DNA from: Butyrivibrio sp.
GTDB taxonomy: Bacteria > Bacillota > Clostridia > Lachnospirales > Lachnospiraceae
Direction of reading: 5' to 3'
Assembly: GCA_022486625.1 (NCBI GenBank)
Contig: JAKVKH010000003.1
Span: forward strand, 1-64,000
DNA length: 64,000 nt
Made by a program: the position numbers and the translations under genes. Shown one piece after another: positions 33,876 to 43,974 of this stretch (positions are counted from its first letter, which is position 1; the number at the start of each line of letters is the position of its first letter). The notes beneath the pieces are model-generated. The model did no database searches, was not told where the DNA came from, and worked only from the letters and a program-made list of their open reading frames with translations.

Positions 33876-35969
33876 ATGAACGATAACAATACAGAAGTCA
33901 AAAAAATATATCATGCGCAGAACGATCCGGAATTCCAGAGACCGTGCATTGATATCAGAGAAAAAAGAAGCAGGGAGCTGGAGGACGGCGGCAGTGTCTC
34001 CTATCAGTATCTGCATGGCCGTTTTGAAGGCACGGATGTGAAGTTTTCCTGTTGCTTCCCGGAGAAAGAGCATTTTGCATGGAGATTCTTTCAGCATCTG
34101 TCACCGTTTCCGGGACCGGATGAGGAACTGGCGGCGCTGGATAAGACCGGAGAAAATGATTTTATCGCTTTTTCGATTACGCATGGCGCATGCTATGTGG
34201 AATCCAATATGGGATCGAAGGCCATATTCGGAGGAATGGGTGATCCGACGATCATCTACAGATCATCGGCTGCAGTAGCGCAGGTTTGCAGAAAAGCGGC
34301 GCAGGAAATGTACGGGGCACATCGCGTATATGGTTATGCCTTTGGCGGAAGCGGCGGCGGATACAAGACCATGAGCTGCATTGAGAATACCGATGCATTT
34401 GACGGCGCACTGCCGTTTGTTATCGGTTCCCCGGTATCACTGCCCAATTGTCTTACCGTAAGTGCACATGGTGCAAGACTTCTTCGGAACTGCTGGAGCA
34501 GCATTACAGATGCGCTTGAACCCGGAGGGAGCGGCGATCCGTATAAGGGACTGACACAGACGGAAGCGGATGCTCTGCGCGAAATTACGAATATGGGTTA
34601 TCCGCAGCGGATGTGTATCGGATTTAAAACGGAGGATGATGGAGCACTTCCGGTTCTGACACCTGCGGTTCATGAGATGGATCCGGATTACTTTACGGAT
34701 TTCTGGACGAAGAAGGGATATCTCGGGGCAGATCCGGACGGAAGCGCAGTCAGAGACCGGATTCACATGGAAGTGACGGTGGAAATGGCCGGAATACCGC
34801 AGGAAGAACAGAAAGCACAGACAATTGACGGCAGGAACGGAACAGATACTGCCTGGCAGAAAATGCTGACCGATGCCAGCGCCGCATTTATTCAGGTAAA
34901 TGAAGTGCCGGAGAAAGACAACCTGTTTCTGTGGGGCGTTGACATGCTGATCGAGAGCGGAGAGGCAAAAGGGAAAAAGCTGCACCTGGGACGGATTGAA
35001 GGAAACTGCCTGATTCCCGGTATGAGCTTTGGCACAGATGAGTATAAAGAAGTGATCCGGATGCTCAGAAAGGGAGACCGGATTCTGCTGGATAATTCAG
35101 ATTATATTGCAATTCAGACCTATCACAGACATCAGATTCCTGCTGACCGCACGTTTCATGCCTGGGATCAGTACCTTGACGCAGAAGGTAAACCGGTTTA
35201 TCCGCAGCGGGATAAAGTCATCAGCTACGGTTTTACAACCGGCGGGTGCGGCTCTGTACAGGATGGACAGATTCAGGGAAAGGTCATTGTCATGAACAGT
35301 CTGATGGATACGGATTTTCCATGGCAGGCGGACTGGTACAGAAGAAAAGTGGAGGAAGTAAAAAAGCAGGAGGCGCCGCAGTGTTTCAGACTCTGGTATA
35401 ACGACAACTGTCCGCACGGGGATGAGAGCGAAACGGGAGATCACACAAGACTTGTATCCTATCTGGGCATGTTAAGACAGGGACTTCTGGATCTGGCAGC
35501 ATGGACGGAGCAGGGGATTTTACCGGCAGATTCCACAGGCTACAGTCTCATGGATAATCAGGTGGTACTGGAAGAAAGTGCGGCAGACAGAAAAGGCATA
35601 CAGCCTGTTGTCCACCTGCTTGTGCAGGGAAACGTGTGCGCACATGTTTCTGCAGGAAACAGGGTTCATTTTACTGCACAGGCAGACGGAGCAGCAGCCT
35701 GCGGGAAGCTGGAAAAAGCAGAATTCTGTTTCGGAGAAGATGACAGTTTCTCTGAGGCAGGCACGGTAACACGGCAGTGGGAAGAAAACGGTATCACACA
35801 TGCGCTTATAGAGGCAGAGCATGTATATCACAAAGCCGGAACCTTTTTCCCGGTGGTCAGGATCATTACGAACCGGCAGAAAGGGGATTCCTTTACCAGA
35901 CTCAGGAACCTCTGCAGGGCAAGAGCCATCGTAAATGACGCAGAAGGAAACAAAGCAGATGAAAAATGA
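33876..35969 (+). CDS. Large alpha/beta-hydrolase-like protein with C-terminal Ig/PKD-like region
   Basis: The 697-residue protein has a nucleophile-elbow-like AFGGSGGGYK (the Ser is about residue 159) and a late CPHGDE segment that could supply the catalytic His. This suggests a serine esterase distantly like tannase or feruloyl esterases. The last 130 residues (VHFTAQADG ... VYHKAGTFFPVVRI) look like a beta-sandwich. No signal peptide. ATG 33876 is preferred for AAGGG 7 bp upstream; ATG 33855 is possible. Family membership is not certain. It opens the glycosidase cluster. Confidence 0.5.
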   Translation: MNDNNTEVKKIYHAQNDPEFQRPCIDIREKRSRELEDGGSVSYQYLHGRFEGTDVKFSCCFPEKEHFAWRFFQHLSPFPGPDEELAALDKTGENDFIAFSITHGACYVESNMGSKAIFGGMGDPTIIYRSSAAVAQVCRKAAQEMYGAHRVYGYAFGGSGGGYKTMSCIENTDAFDGALPFVIGSPVSLPNCLTVSAHGARLLRNCWSSITDALEPGGSGDPYKGLTQTEADALREITNMGYPQRMCIGFKTEDDGALPVLTPAVHEMDPDYFTDFWTKKGYLGADPDGSAVRDRIHMEVTVEMAGIPQEEQKAQTIDGRNGTDTAWQKMLTDASAAFIQVNEVPEKDNLFLWGVDMLIESGEAKGKKLHLGRIEGNCLIPGMSFGTDEYKEVIRMLRKGDRILLDNSDYIAIQTYHRHQIPADRTFHAWDQYLDAEGKPVYPQRDKVISYGFTTGGCGSVQDGQIQGKVIVMNSLMDTDFPWQADWYRRKVEEVKKQEAPQCFRLWYNDNCPHGDESETGDHTRLVSYLGMLRQGLLDLAAWTEQGILPADSTGYSLMDNQVVLEESAADRKGIQPVVHLLVQGNVCAHVSAGNRVHFTAQADGAAACGKLEKAEFCFGEDDSFSEAGTVTRQWEENGITHALIEAEHVYHKAGTFFPVVRIITNRQKGDSFTRLRNLCRARAIVNDAEGNKADEK

Positions 35970-37080
35970 TGCATTATACCCCGGACAGACATGGCTTGAT
36001 ACGAACGGCAACAGGATTCAGGCGCATGGCGGTTCGGTATATTACGAAAACGGAATCTATTACTGGTATGGAGAAAACAAGGAAAAAACGGACGGGAAGA
36101 GTAACATTTGGCACTGGGGTGTCAGGTGTTACTCTTCAGGGGATCTGTATCACTGGGAGGACAGAGGTCTCATTATCCCGCCGGAGCCGGAGGATGAAAA
36201 CTCATCACTTTATCCTGCAACCTGCATGGACAGGCCGCACATCATCCGGAATGAGAGAACCGGAAAATATGTCTGCTGGCTGAAAATCATGAACCGCGAC
36301 GGAACGCAGACACAGACCATTCTGACAGCAGATAAATTTACGGGACCTTATACAAAGATTCGTGAAGGCCTGCGGCCGCTGGATATGAGCGCCGGGGATT
36401 TTGATCTTGCCGTGGCACCTGACGGGAAAGCCTACTACTATTTTGAACGTGTTCACAGTGAGACCATCTGCGCGGATCTGAATGCAGATTACACGGACGT
36501 GACGGGATATTACAGTACACATTTTCCGCAGAAATATCCGCCCTATGTCAGAGAAGGGACAGCGCACTTTGTCAGAAAATTCAGACATTATCTTGTAACG
36601 TCCGGTACGAGCGGATATTTCCCGAATCCGTCCCAGGTCGCTGTCGCAGACAGCTGGCACGGCCCGTATGAAGTACTGGGTGATCCGCATCCGGCGGATC
36701 CTTCACATACGTCATTTCATTCACAGATTTCGTCTGTATTTAAGGTGCAGGGCAAAAAGGATCTGTATATTGCAGTTGCAGACAGGTGGCTTCCGGAGCA
36801 GATGTTCCTCAATTATGAAGACTATGCGGACTGCTTCTGTGCAATGTTTGATCCGGAAAGCGGAAAGAAACCGGACTGGACGAGGGCACAGAATAAAGTA
36901 CGGGCGTATGAAGAGAAAACCGGAAAATCAGTTATCTTTTCTCCGGAATGCAAGGACAATACGTCCCGTTCTGACTATGTATGGCTGCCGCTGAGATTTG
37001 AGGAGGCATCTGCAGAACATCCGCAGGGCATGGTGTATATCGACTGGAAAGACAACTGGTCGCTTGATGAGTACGAATAA
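35959..37080 (+). CDS. GH43-like five-bladed beta-propeller glycosidase
   Basis: The roughly 373-residue protein reads as a beta-propeller of the GH43/GH117-like clan (HGGSVYYENGIYYWYGENK, CMDRPHIIRN, DFDLAVAPDGKAYYYFERV). Related groups act on arabinose, xylose or galactose links. It lacks a signal peptide. ATG 35959 is preferred, with AAGGA upstream, and overlaps the preceding gene by 11 bp. The exact subfamily is not resolved. Confidence 0.7.
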   Translation: MKNDALYPGQTWLDTNGNRIQAHGGSVYYENGIYYWYGENKEKTDGKSNIWHWGVRCYSSGDLYHWEDRGLIIPPEPEDENSSLYPATCMDRPHIIRNERTGKYVCWLKIMNRDGTQTQTILTADKFTGPYTKIREGLRPLDMSAGDFDLAVAPDGKAYYYFERVHSETICADLNADYTDVTGYYSTHFPQKYPPYVREGTAHFVRKFRHYLVTSGTSGYFPNPSQVAVADSWHGPYEVLGDPHPADPSHTSFHSQISSVFKVQGKKDLYIAVADRWLPEQMFLNYEDYADCFCAMFDPESGKKPDWTRAQNKVRAYEEKTGKSVIFSPECKDNTSRSDYVWLPLRFEEASAEHPQGMVYIDWKDNWSLDEYE

Positions 37081-37120
37081 GGCATATATACGGGAAATGT
37101 GCAGAAGGAAAGGGACAGGA

Positions 37121-39562
37121 ATGGAAACAGAAACGAAAACGGAAATGCAGAAATACAGAAATCCGATGCTTTCTGCAAAGGAGCGAGCAGAGGATCTTCT
37201 TAGGAGAATGAGTCTGGAAGAAAAAATGGCACAGACCGTCGGCGTATTCATGGCGGATACGCTGAATGACAAAGTAAAAAAGGCCTGTAAAAACGGCATG
37301 GGATCGGTCAGCACACTTGCAGCCCGCACAATGAAGAGCAAGGAACAGGTGGCAGAAATGCAGCGAAAATTACAGGAATACATTATGGCGCAGAGTCCGC
37401 ACCATATTCCCGCAATTTTCCATATGGAAGGCCTGTGCGGAGCTTTTATCCAGGGTGCAATGAGCTTTCCTTCAGGAATCGGAAGAGCTTCGTCTTTTGA
37501 TCCGGAGCTGGAGGAAAAGGCGGGAAATGTCGTGGCAAGGCAGGAAAGGTGCCTTGGCATTACACATACTTTTGCTCCTGTCCTTGATATTTCCAGAGAC
37601 CCGAGGCTGGGCCGTATGGGTGAGACCTATGGCGAGGATCCTGTGCTGGCAGCGGCAATGGGTACCGGATATACCAGAGGTCTGCAGGAAGGAGAAACAG
37701 GCGGTCTTCATACGGAGGCGGTGGCAAAGCACTTTATCGGATTTCATAATTCGGAGGGCGGCATTCACGGTGCGACCGGTAATTCACCGGACAGGCTGAT
37801 CAGAGAAACCTATGCAAAGCCGTTTCAGGCAGCCATTTCAAAGGCCGGGCTGCGGGGCGTCATGCCGTGCTACTGTACGATCAACGGGGAAGCCGTATCG
37901 GTTTCGGAAAGCCTTCTGAAGGATCTGCTGCGGGGGCAGATGGGCTTTGACGGTCTGATCGTTTCCGATTACAGCGCAGTTGCCAATGCGCATCGGATCC
38001 AGCATATGTATGAAAGCGATACGCAGGCCGGATATATGTCCATGCAGGCAGGGATGGACATGGAGCTGCCGGAAAAGGACTGCTATAACGATGAACTCAT
38101 GGAGTGGTTCAGAAACGGTCACAAAGAGATCCGGGTACTTGATGATGCGGTCAGAAGGATTCTGGAAGCAAAGTTCCGGATGGGACTCTTCGAGCATCCG
38201 TTTGCACTTGCCGGACGGGAACTGGATCAGAACTTCTTCCAGGAAAAGGATGCCTGGATCAGTCTGAAATCCGCAGAAGAATCGCTCGTTCTTCTGAAAA
38301 ATAACGGCGTACTTCCGATCGGGAAAAAGAAAAGACCCTGTAAAATTGCAGTGATCGGCCCGCATGCGGACAACCCGCGCAGCTTCTTCGGCGGTTATAC
38401 GCATATGAGCATGGCGGAAGCTGTTCTGGCAGTTACCAATTCACTTGCTGGAATCGGTGAGATGGCAAATGACGAGGACAGAGCGGTCAGCTATATTCCC
38501 GGAACACAGATACAGTCGGATGATACACCGGATTTTGAAAAGCTGGGTGAACAGATTATTCCGCATTGTAAAAGTCTCTACAGGGAACTGAAAGAGCGGC
38601 TGACAGATACAGAAGTGATATATGCACCCGGGTATCCGGTTGCCGGAAATGACGCGTCGCATTTTACAGAAGCACTGGAAGCGATGAAAGGAGCAGATCT
38701 GTGTATCCTGACACTGGGCGGCAAGCATGGTTCCTGTTCGGTTGCTTCCATGGGAGAAGGCGTGGATGGCACGGATATCGGACTTCCAAAGTGCCAGGAG
38801 GCATTTCTGCAGCAGGCGGCAAAGCTGAATATACCGCTGGTCGGGATTCACTTTAACGGAAGACCGGTTTCTTCGGATATTGCAGATGAGAAACTGGACG
38901 CCATTCTTGAAGCATGGAATCCTTCGGAAAATGCAGCAGCGGCAATTGTCAATGTACTGACAGGCAAAACGAACCCGAGCGGAAAGCTTCCGGTCTGTGT
39001 TGCCAGAAGTGCGGGGCAGGTTCCGGTTTATTACTGCCATCAGAACGGTTCCTCCTGGCATCAGGGAGAAAGCATCGGCTTTGCAAATTACGTTGACATG
39101 CCGCATACGCCCAGATACTTTTTCGGACACGGTCTGTCCTACACAACCTTTGCGTATGAAGATCTGACTTTTTCAGATACGAAACTGTATACGGACAGGA
39201 AGACAAAGGTCAGCTTCCGAATTTCAAATACCGGAAGCGTGGAAGGGACGGAAACTGTGCAGCTGTATTTCAGAGACTGTTATGCGAGCATGGTCAGACC
39301 CTGTATGGAACTGGCAGGATTTGCAAGAGTGAGTCTTTCTCCGGGAGAAAAGAAACAGGTTACGTTTGAAATGGATGCAACGCAGATGGCATTCATCGGG
39401 AGAAATCAGAAATGGATCTCTGAGAAGGGAGCCGTCGAAATCATGGTCGGAGCGGCGTCAGATGATATCCGGCTGAAAGGTATGGCGGAAATTGCGCAGG
39501 ATCAGGAGATTGATCCCGGGAAGCGCTCTTTCTGGGCGGAGGTGACACAGGAACATGCATGA
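37121..39562 (+). CDS. GH3 beta-glycosidase
   Basis: The 813-residue protein shows the GH3 (alpha/beta)8 domain with the MGETYGEDP and KHFIGFHNSEGG substrate-binding motifs and the nucleophile Asp in LIVSDYSAV (about residue 285). An alpha/beta sandwich follows (VLLKNNGVLPI, AVIGPHADN), then a C-terminal fibronectin-III-like domain (YFFGHGLSYTTF). It is a beta-glucosidase or beta-xylosidase type enzyme without signal peptide. The start is ATG 37121 with AAGGAAAGGG upstream. It overlaps the next gene by 8 bp. Confidence 0.92.
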   Translation: METETKTEMQKYRNPMLSAKERAEDLLRRMSLEEKMAQTVGVFMADTLNDKVKKACKNGMGSVSTLAARTMKSKEQVAEMQRKLQEYIMAQSPHHIPAIFHMEGLCGAFIQGAMSFPSGIGRASSFDPELEEKAGNVVARQERCLGITHTFAPVLDISRDPRLGRMGETYGEDPVLAAAMGTGYTRGLQEGETGGLHTEAVAKHFIGFHNSEGGIHGATGNSPDRLIRETYAKPFQAAISKAGLRGVMPCYCTINGEAVSVSESLLKDLLRGQMGFDGLIVSDYSAVANAHRIQHMYESDTQAGYMSMQAGMDMELPEKDCYNDELMEWFRNGHKEIRVLDDAVRRILEAKFRMGLFEHPFALAGRELDQNFFQEKDAWISLKSAEESLVLLKNNGVLPIGKKKRPCKIAVIGPHADNPRSFFGGYTHMSMAEAVLAVTNSLAGIGEMANDEDRAVSYIPGTQIQSDDTPDFEKLGEQIIPHCKSLYRELKERLTDTEVIYAPGYPVAGNDASHFTEALEAMKGADLCILTLGGKHGSCSVASMGEGVDGTDIGLPKCQEAFLQQAAKLNIPLVGIHFNGRPVSSDIADEKLDAILEAWNPSENAAAAIVNVLTGKTNPSGKLPVCVARSAGQVPVYYCHQNGSSWHQGESIGFANYVDMPHTPRYFFGHGLSYTTFAYEDLTFSDTKLYTDRKTKVSFRISNTGSVEGTETVQLYFRDCYASMVRPCMELAGFARVSLSPGEKKQVTFEMDATQMAFIGRNQKWISEKGAVEIMVGAASDDIRLKGMAEIAQDQEIDPGKRSFWAEVTQEHA

Positions 39563-41054
39563 AAACAGGAAAAACAGGCAGGTATATAATCCGTTCCTGC
39601 CGCTGAATGAATATATTCCGGACGGGGAGCCGCATGTGTTCGGAGACCGGGTATATCTGTTCGGGTCGCATGACAGGGAGAACGGCAGCGACTTCTGTAT
39701 GCAGCCCTATGTTATCTATTCTGCACCGGCAGATGATTTGACAGACTGGTCTGCAAAGGGGATCAGCTATGATCCGGTACAGGATCCGCATGTAAATGAA
39801 AAACGCAGATATATCTATGCACCGGACTGTGTACAGGGAAATGACGGAAGATTCTATCTGTATTACTGCCTGGAGGGCTATGGCGGTCCGATCTGTGTGG
39901 CAGTATGCGACACACCGGACGGCAAATATGAATATCTGGGAGCAGTCAGAAATCCGGATGGTACGGAGTACAGAAGATTCATTCCCTTTGACCCGGCGGT
40001 CATCAATGATGAGGGCGTGATCAGACTTTATTATGGCGCACTGTATCCGTTTGAGGATCAGCGTACACCGGAGAATTCAGACAGCTATGATCAGATCCAG
40101 CAGCAGATGTTCATGAAAACGAAAGAAGAGCTTAAGGCTGAACCGAACGGCGTCATGGGTGCTGTTACAGTGGTGCTTTCGGACGATATGCTGACCGTGA
40201 AGTCAGAACCATGCCGGATCTGTCCTGTCCGTTCAACAGGAACTTCGTGGGAGGCACATCCGTTTTTTGAAGGCTCATCAATCAGAAAGACCGGAGATAC
40301 CTACTACTTTATCTATGCCTCCTGGCATAATCATGAACTGTGCTATGCAACGAGTGACAGACCGGATGGCGGATTTACGGCAAGGGGAACGATCATATCG
40401 GGCGGAGATATCGGTCTTCTGGGCAGAAAACCGGAGGATACGCTGGCACCGATGGGCAATATTCATGGCAGCATCGTCTGTATCAGCGGGAAGTGGTATA
40501 TCTTTTACCACAGGCAGACGCATAATACCAACTACAGCAGACAGGCCTGTGCCGAACCGATTTCCTTTAGGAAGGACGGGTCAATTGAGCAGGCGGAAGT
40601 GACCAGCGGCGGATTGAACGGGAAACCGCTGCCGGGAACAGGCAAATATCCTGCAGTCATCTGCTGCAATCTGACAAACGGACATATGCCGCAGGGAGGT
40701 GTCAGCAATATTAAGGACAGTCCGGATGCGCCATGTGTCAGCAGCGATGGACGTGAACGGTTTATTCATCACATTGAAAACGGGACATGGATCGGTTACA
40801 AGTATTTCGAAATGAAGGGGAGATCCAGAATCAGAGTGATTTACAGGGGAGACGGTGAAGGGCAGCTTATCGCAGCAACAGCCATTCAGGGGGAGGCTGT
40901 GGCACAGACGAAGGTCAGGGCACATAGAGAATGGACAGCGGCAGAGCTTATTGCCCCGTTTGCGGAAGGCAAAACAGCACTTTATTTTTGCTTCATCGGA
41001 ACCGGAAAAACAGATCTTCTTTCATTTGAACTGGAAGAAGACAGGAGAAGGTAA
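39555..41054 (+). CDS. GH43 family glycosidase with C-terminal beta-sandwich
   Basis: The 499-residue protein has the GH43 propeller (YNPFLPLNEYIPDGEPHVFGDRVYLFGSHD at the start, YIYAPDC for the second acid, TSWEAHPFFEGSSIRK for the catalytic Glu) and a C-terminal region of about 130 residues resembling a CBM6-like sandwich. Likely activities are beta-xylosidase, alpha-L-arabinofuranosidase or exo-galactosidase. It is cytoplasmic, translationally coupled to GH3. Confidence 0.85.
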   Translation: MHENRKNRQVYNPFLPLNEYIPDGEPHVFGDRVYLFGSHDRENGSDFCMQPYVIYSAPADDLTDWSAKGISYDPVQDPHVNEKRRYIYAPDCVQGNDGRFYLYYCLEGYGGPICVAVCDTPDGKYEYLGAVRNPDGTEYRRFIPFDPAVINDEGVIRLYYGALYPFEDQRTPENSDSYDQIQQQMFMKTKEELKAEPNGVMGAVTVVLSDDMLTVKSEPCRICPVRSTGTSWEAHPFFEGSSIRKTGDTYYFIYASWHNHELCYATSDRPDGGFTARGTIISGGDIGLLGRKPEDTLAPMGNIHGSIVCISGKWYIFYHRQTHNTNYSRQACAEPISFRKDGSIEQAEVTSGGLNGKPLPGTGKYPAVICCNLTNGHMPQGGVSNIKDSPDAPCVSSDGRERFIHHIENGTWIGYKYFEMKGRSRIRVIYRGDGEGQLIAATAIQGEAVAQTKVRAHREWTAAELIAPFAEGKTALYFCFIGTGKTDLLSFELEEDRRR

Positions 41055-41100
41055 CAGCGGAGCAGAAAGTGAAGGCTGAGAACAGAAAGGCAAAAAACAT

Positions 41101-42723
41101 ATGAATATGATACCGGAAGTTAATGGAGAGGCAGTTCAGAATAAGGACGTAGTATTTGCAGTACCGGAAGAGATGACCGTTCTGCTGAAGGGATTTACGG
41201 CGGAAACCGGAGAAAATGTGATGAAGGTATTTACAGAGCGGACGGGAACAGGCTGCAGGATCAGGGAGGTATCTGATCATGAATCCGTAAGGATGACAGA
41301 TCTGGCTCCGGGAAATGAAATGATGATCGAAAAAGACATGAAGCTTGCAGAAGAAGGATACCGGCTGGAGGTTACAGAGAACAGCATCCGGATTACGGCG
41401 GGAAACGAAAAAGGCATAATCTGGGCACTGACAACGATATACCAGCTGATGGATGAGCAGAAAAATGTTCCCTGTGTCAGTATGACAGATGCACCGCGCC
41501 TGTCATACCGTGGCATTATGCTGGACTGTGTCAGACATTTCTTCAGCGTACAGGAAGTAAAAAAGGTCATCGAAGAAATGTCTCTTGTAAAACTGAATGT
41601 ACTGCACTGGCATCTTGCGGATGATCAGGGCTTTCGGATTGAGTCCCGTAAATATCCGCTTCTGCACAGTCAGTGCGGATCGGAATATTATTCGCAGGAA
41701 CAGATCAGAGAGATTGTAGCCTATGCAGATCAGCGCGGGGTGGAAGTGATTCCGGAAATAGACATGCCGGGGCATACAAGCGCGATTCTGGCGGCCTACC
41801 CGGAATATGGCTGCAGGGGAGAAAGGGTCGCACTTCCTGAATCAGGGGGAATTTATCCGATTGTTCTGTGTCCGGGCAAGGAAAAGACCTATGAATTTCT
41901 GGATGGTCTCCTTGGCGAAGTATCGGCACTTTTTACTTCCGGATGGTTTCATATCGGAGGAGATGAAGCACCGGACCGTGAATGGAAGATATGCAGTGAC
42001 TGTCGCAGAAAGATGCAGGAAGAGGGGCTTACAGATACAAGGCAGCTGCAGGGATATTTTTCAGAAAGAGTAAGGAATATTCTGCGCGGGTATGGTAAAA
42101 AAGTCATCTGCTGGAATGATTCACTTGAAGCATCAAATTTTATCGGCCAGGGGAAAACTGACGATAAAACACTGGTGCAGTTCTGGAGTGTACAATATGC
42201 AGACAGCATGATTTCGTATCTCAGAAAAGGCGGGAAATTTATCTATTCGGATATGTTCGAGCTTTATCTGGACTATCCCTGCAGTATGAATTCCATGAAG
42301 AAGATTTACCATTGCAGAGCGGAGATCCGGAAACAGATATATGAAAGTGTACAGAATCTGAAAGGTATGGAAGCATGTCTGTGGACCGAGCATGTTGTGA
42401 CGGATTCCCAGCTTGAGGAACGTCTTTTTCCAAGAATATATGCACTTGCGGAGAATACATGGAGCGGAGACTGCGGATATGACAGCTTCTGTACGGGACT
42501 GCAGCAGTATATTGCCGGAAAGAGGAAAGGTAAGGCTGCCTGTCTGACGCTTTCTCAGGCAGATCCAAAGGGAGAGGCACGTAAACAGGAACTGATGGAA
42601 TATATGTCTTCCATGCAGAGCAATATGTCAGATGAGATGAAGGAAATGGTGAAAGAATTCACGAAGCCGAGCGAGGAATTTGCAGCGCGGTTTCAGGAAA
42701 AGTTCTTAAAATCGGATGAATGA
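41101..42723 (+). CDS. GH20 beta-N-acetylhexosaminidase
   Basis: The 540-residue protein has the N-terminal GH20b-like domain, then the TIM barrel with RGIMLDCVRHFF, LHWHLADDQGFRIES and the catalytic Asp-Glu pair in WFHIGGDEAP (about residues 283-292). It removes terminal GlcNAc or GalNAc by substrate-assisted catalysis. No signal peptide. Its presence suggests that the imported glycan contains N-acetylhexosamine, as in host or microbial glycans. Confidence 0.93.
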   Translation: MNMIPEVNGEAVQNKDVVFAVPEEMTVLLKGFTAETGENVMKVFTERTGTGCRIREVSDHESVRMTDLAPGNEMMIEKDMKLAEEGYRLEVTENSIRITAGNEKGIIWALTTIYQLMDEQKNVPCVSMTDAPRLSYRGIMLDCVRHFFSVQEVKKVIEEMSLVKLNVLHWHLADDQGFRIESRKYPLLHSQCGSEYYSQEQIREIVAYADQRGVEVIPEIDMPGHTSAILAAYPEYGCRGERVALPESGGIYPIVLCPGKEKTYEFLDGLLGEVSALFTSGWFHIGGDEAPDREWKICSDCRRKMQEEGLTDTRQLQGYFSERVRNILRGYGKKVICWNDSLEASNFIGQGKTDDKTLVQFWSVQYADSMISYLRKGGKFIYSDMFELYLDYPCSMNSMKKIYHCRAEIRKQIYESVQNLKGMEACLWTEHVVTDSQLEERLFPRIYALAENTWSGDCGYDSFCTGLQQYIAGKRKGKAACLTLSQADPKGEARKQELMEYMSSMQSNMSDEMKEMVKEFTKPSEEFAARFQEKFLKSDE

Positions 42724-42744
42724 GGAAAGGAGCGGCAGGTAAAG

Positions 42745-43974
42745 GTGCTGAGAAAAGAAGAATTTATGCTGGGTGCGGCAACATCAGCGCATCAGACAGA
42801 GGGAAATAACGTAAACAGTGATTGCTGGCTATTGGAGCATATGGGAAATTCTTCCTATCATGAACCTTCAGGAATGGCAGCAGATCATTACAACAGGTTC
42901 CGTGAAGATATTGCGGGAATGAAAAATGCAGGCATGAATGCGTATCGTTTTTCCATGGAATGGGCCAGAATTGAACCCGAGAAGGGCAGATTCGATGATA
43001 AAGAGGTAATGCATTATAAAGAAGTGATTGATTGCTGCAGACAGAATGGAATAGAACCGGTTGTCACAATGCATCATTTCTCATCTCCGTTATGGCTTGG
43101 CCGCGAAGGCGGATGGGAGTGTGAAAAAGTTCCGGAATATTTCAGCAGATACTGTTCCTATATTGCAGAGAAACTTGGAAGCGCAATGCACTATGTCTGT
43201 ACGATCAATGAGGCAAATATGAGACTTCAGCTGGCTTCACTGATGGAAAGCTATATGGCCAGCATGCATATGGATGTACAGGTGGGAGTTGACTGTCAGA
43301 AATCAGAGGAAAAACAGAATCAGGTCAATACCTTTCTGAGTCCATGTTCCGGGCAGGGAGAACTGCTGATTATGAAGGCGCATGAACAGGCGCGGGATGC
43401 GATGAAAAAAATATGTCCTGAGCTGAGAATCGGACTGACGTTATCATTACACGACTGTCAGGCAGCAGGGGATGGAAAGGAAAAGGCAAAAGCAAAGTGG
43501 ACGGAGGAATTTGTCCATTATCTTCCATGGCTGCAGAAAGATGATTTTATCGGGGTTCAGAATTATACGAGAGCCGTTTTTGATGAAAACGGAGAAGTTC
43601 CGGTTCCTGAAAATGCACCAAAGACACAGATGGGCTACGAGGTATACCCGGAGGCACTTGAGCATGTCATCCGTGCAGTTGCCGGAGACTGGAAAAAGGA
43701 AATTCTGGTTACGGAAAACGGAATTGCAACAGCGGATGATGGGGAAAGAATCTCATTTATAAAGAAAGCGCTGAACGGAGTGCATCATTGCAGGCAGGAT
43801 GGAATTCCCGTAAACGGGTATCTGTACTGGTCTCTTCTGGATAATTTTGAATGGCAGATGGGGTATTCACGAACGTTTGGCCTGATTGCGGTAAACAGGC
43901 AGACAATGGAGCGAGAGGAAAAGAAGAGCTTATTTTTTCCGGCAGAAGAGTGGAAGCGTCTTGAACACAATTGA
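42745..43974 (+). CDS. GH1 beta-glycosidase
   Basis: The 409-residue protein has the GH1 barrel with acid/base Glu in CTINEAN (about residue 154) and nucleophile Glu in LVTENGIA (about 323), plus the N-terminal GAATSAHQTEG. The chosen start is GTG 42745, with an AGGAAAGGAG-rich stretch upstream. Family members cleave beta-glucosides, beta-galactosides or their 6-phosphates; no PTS gene is nearby, so unphosphorylated substrates are likelier. It overlaps the AraC gene by 14 bp. Confidence 0.92.
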   Translation: MLRKEEFMLGAATSAHQTEGNNVNSDCWLLEHMGNSSYHEPSGMAADHYNRFREDIAGMKNAGMNAYRFSMEWARIEPEKGRFDDKEVMHYKEVIDCCRQNGIEPVVTMHHFSSPLWLGREGGWECEKVPEYFSRYCSYIAEKLGSAMHYVCTINEANMRLQLASLMESYMASMHMDVQVGVDCQKSEEKQNQVNTFLSPCSGQGELLIMKAHEQARDAMKKICPELRIGLTLSLHDCQAAGDGKEKAKAKWTEEFVHYLPWLQKDDFIGVQNYTRAVFDENGEVPVPENAPKTQMGYEVYPEALEHVIRAVAGDWKKEILVTENGIATADDGERISFIKKALNGVHHCRQDGIPVNGYLYWSLLDNFEWQMGYSRTFGLIAVNRQTMEREEKKSLFFPAEEWKRLEHN

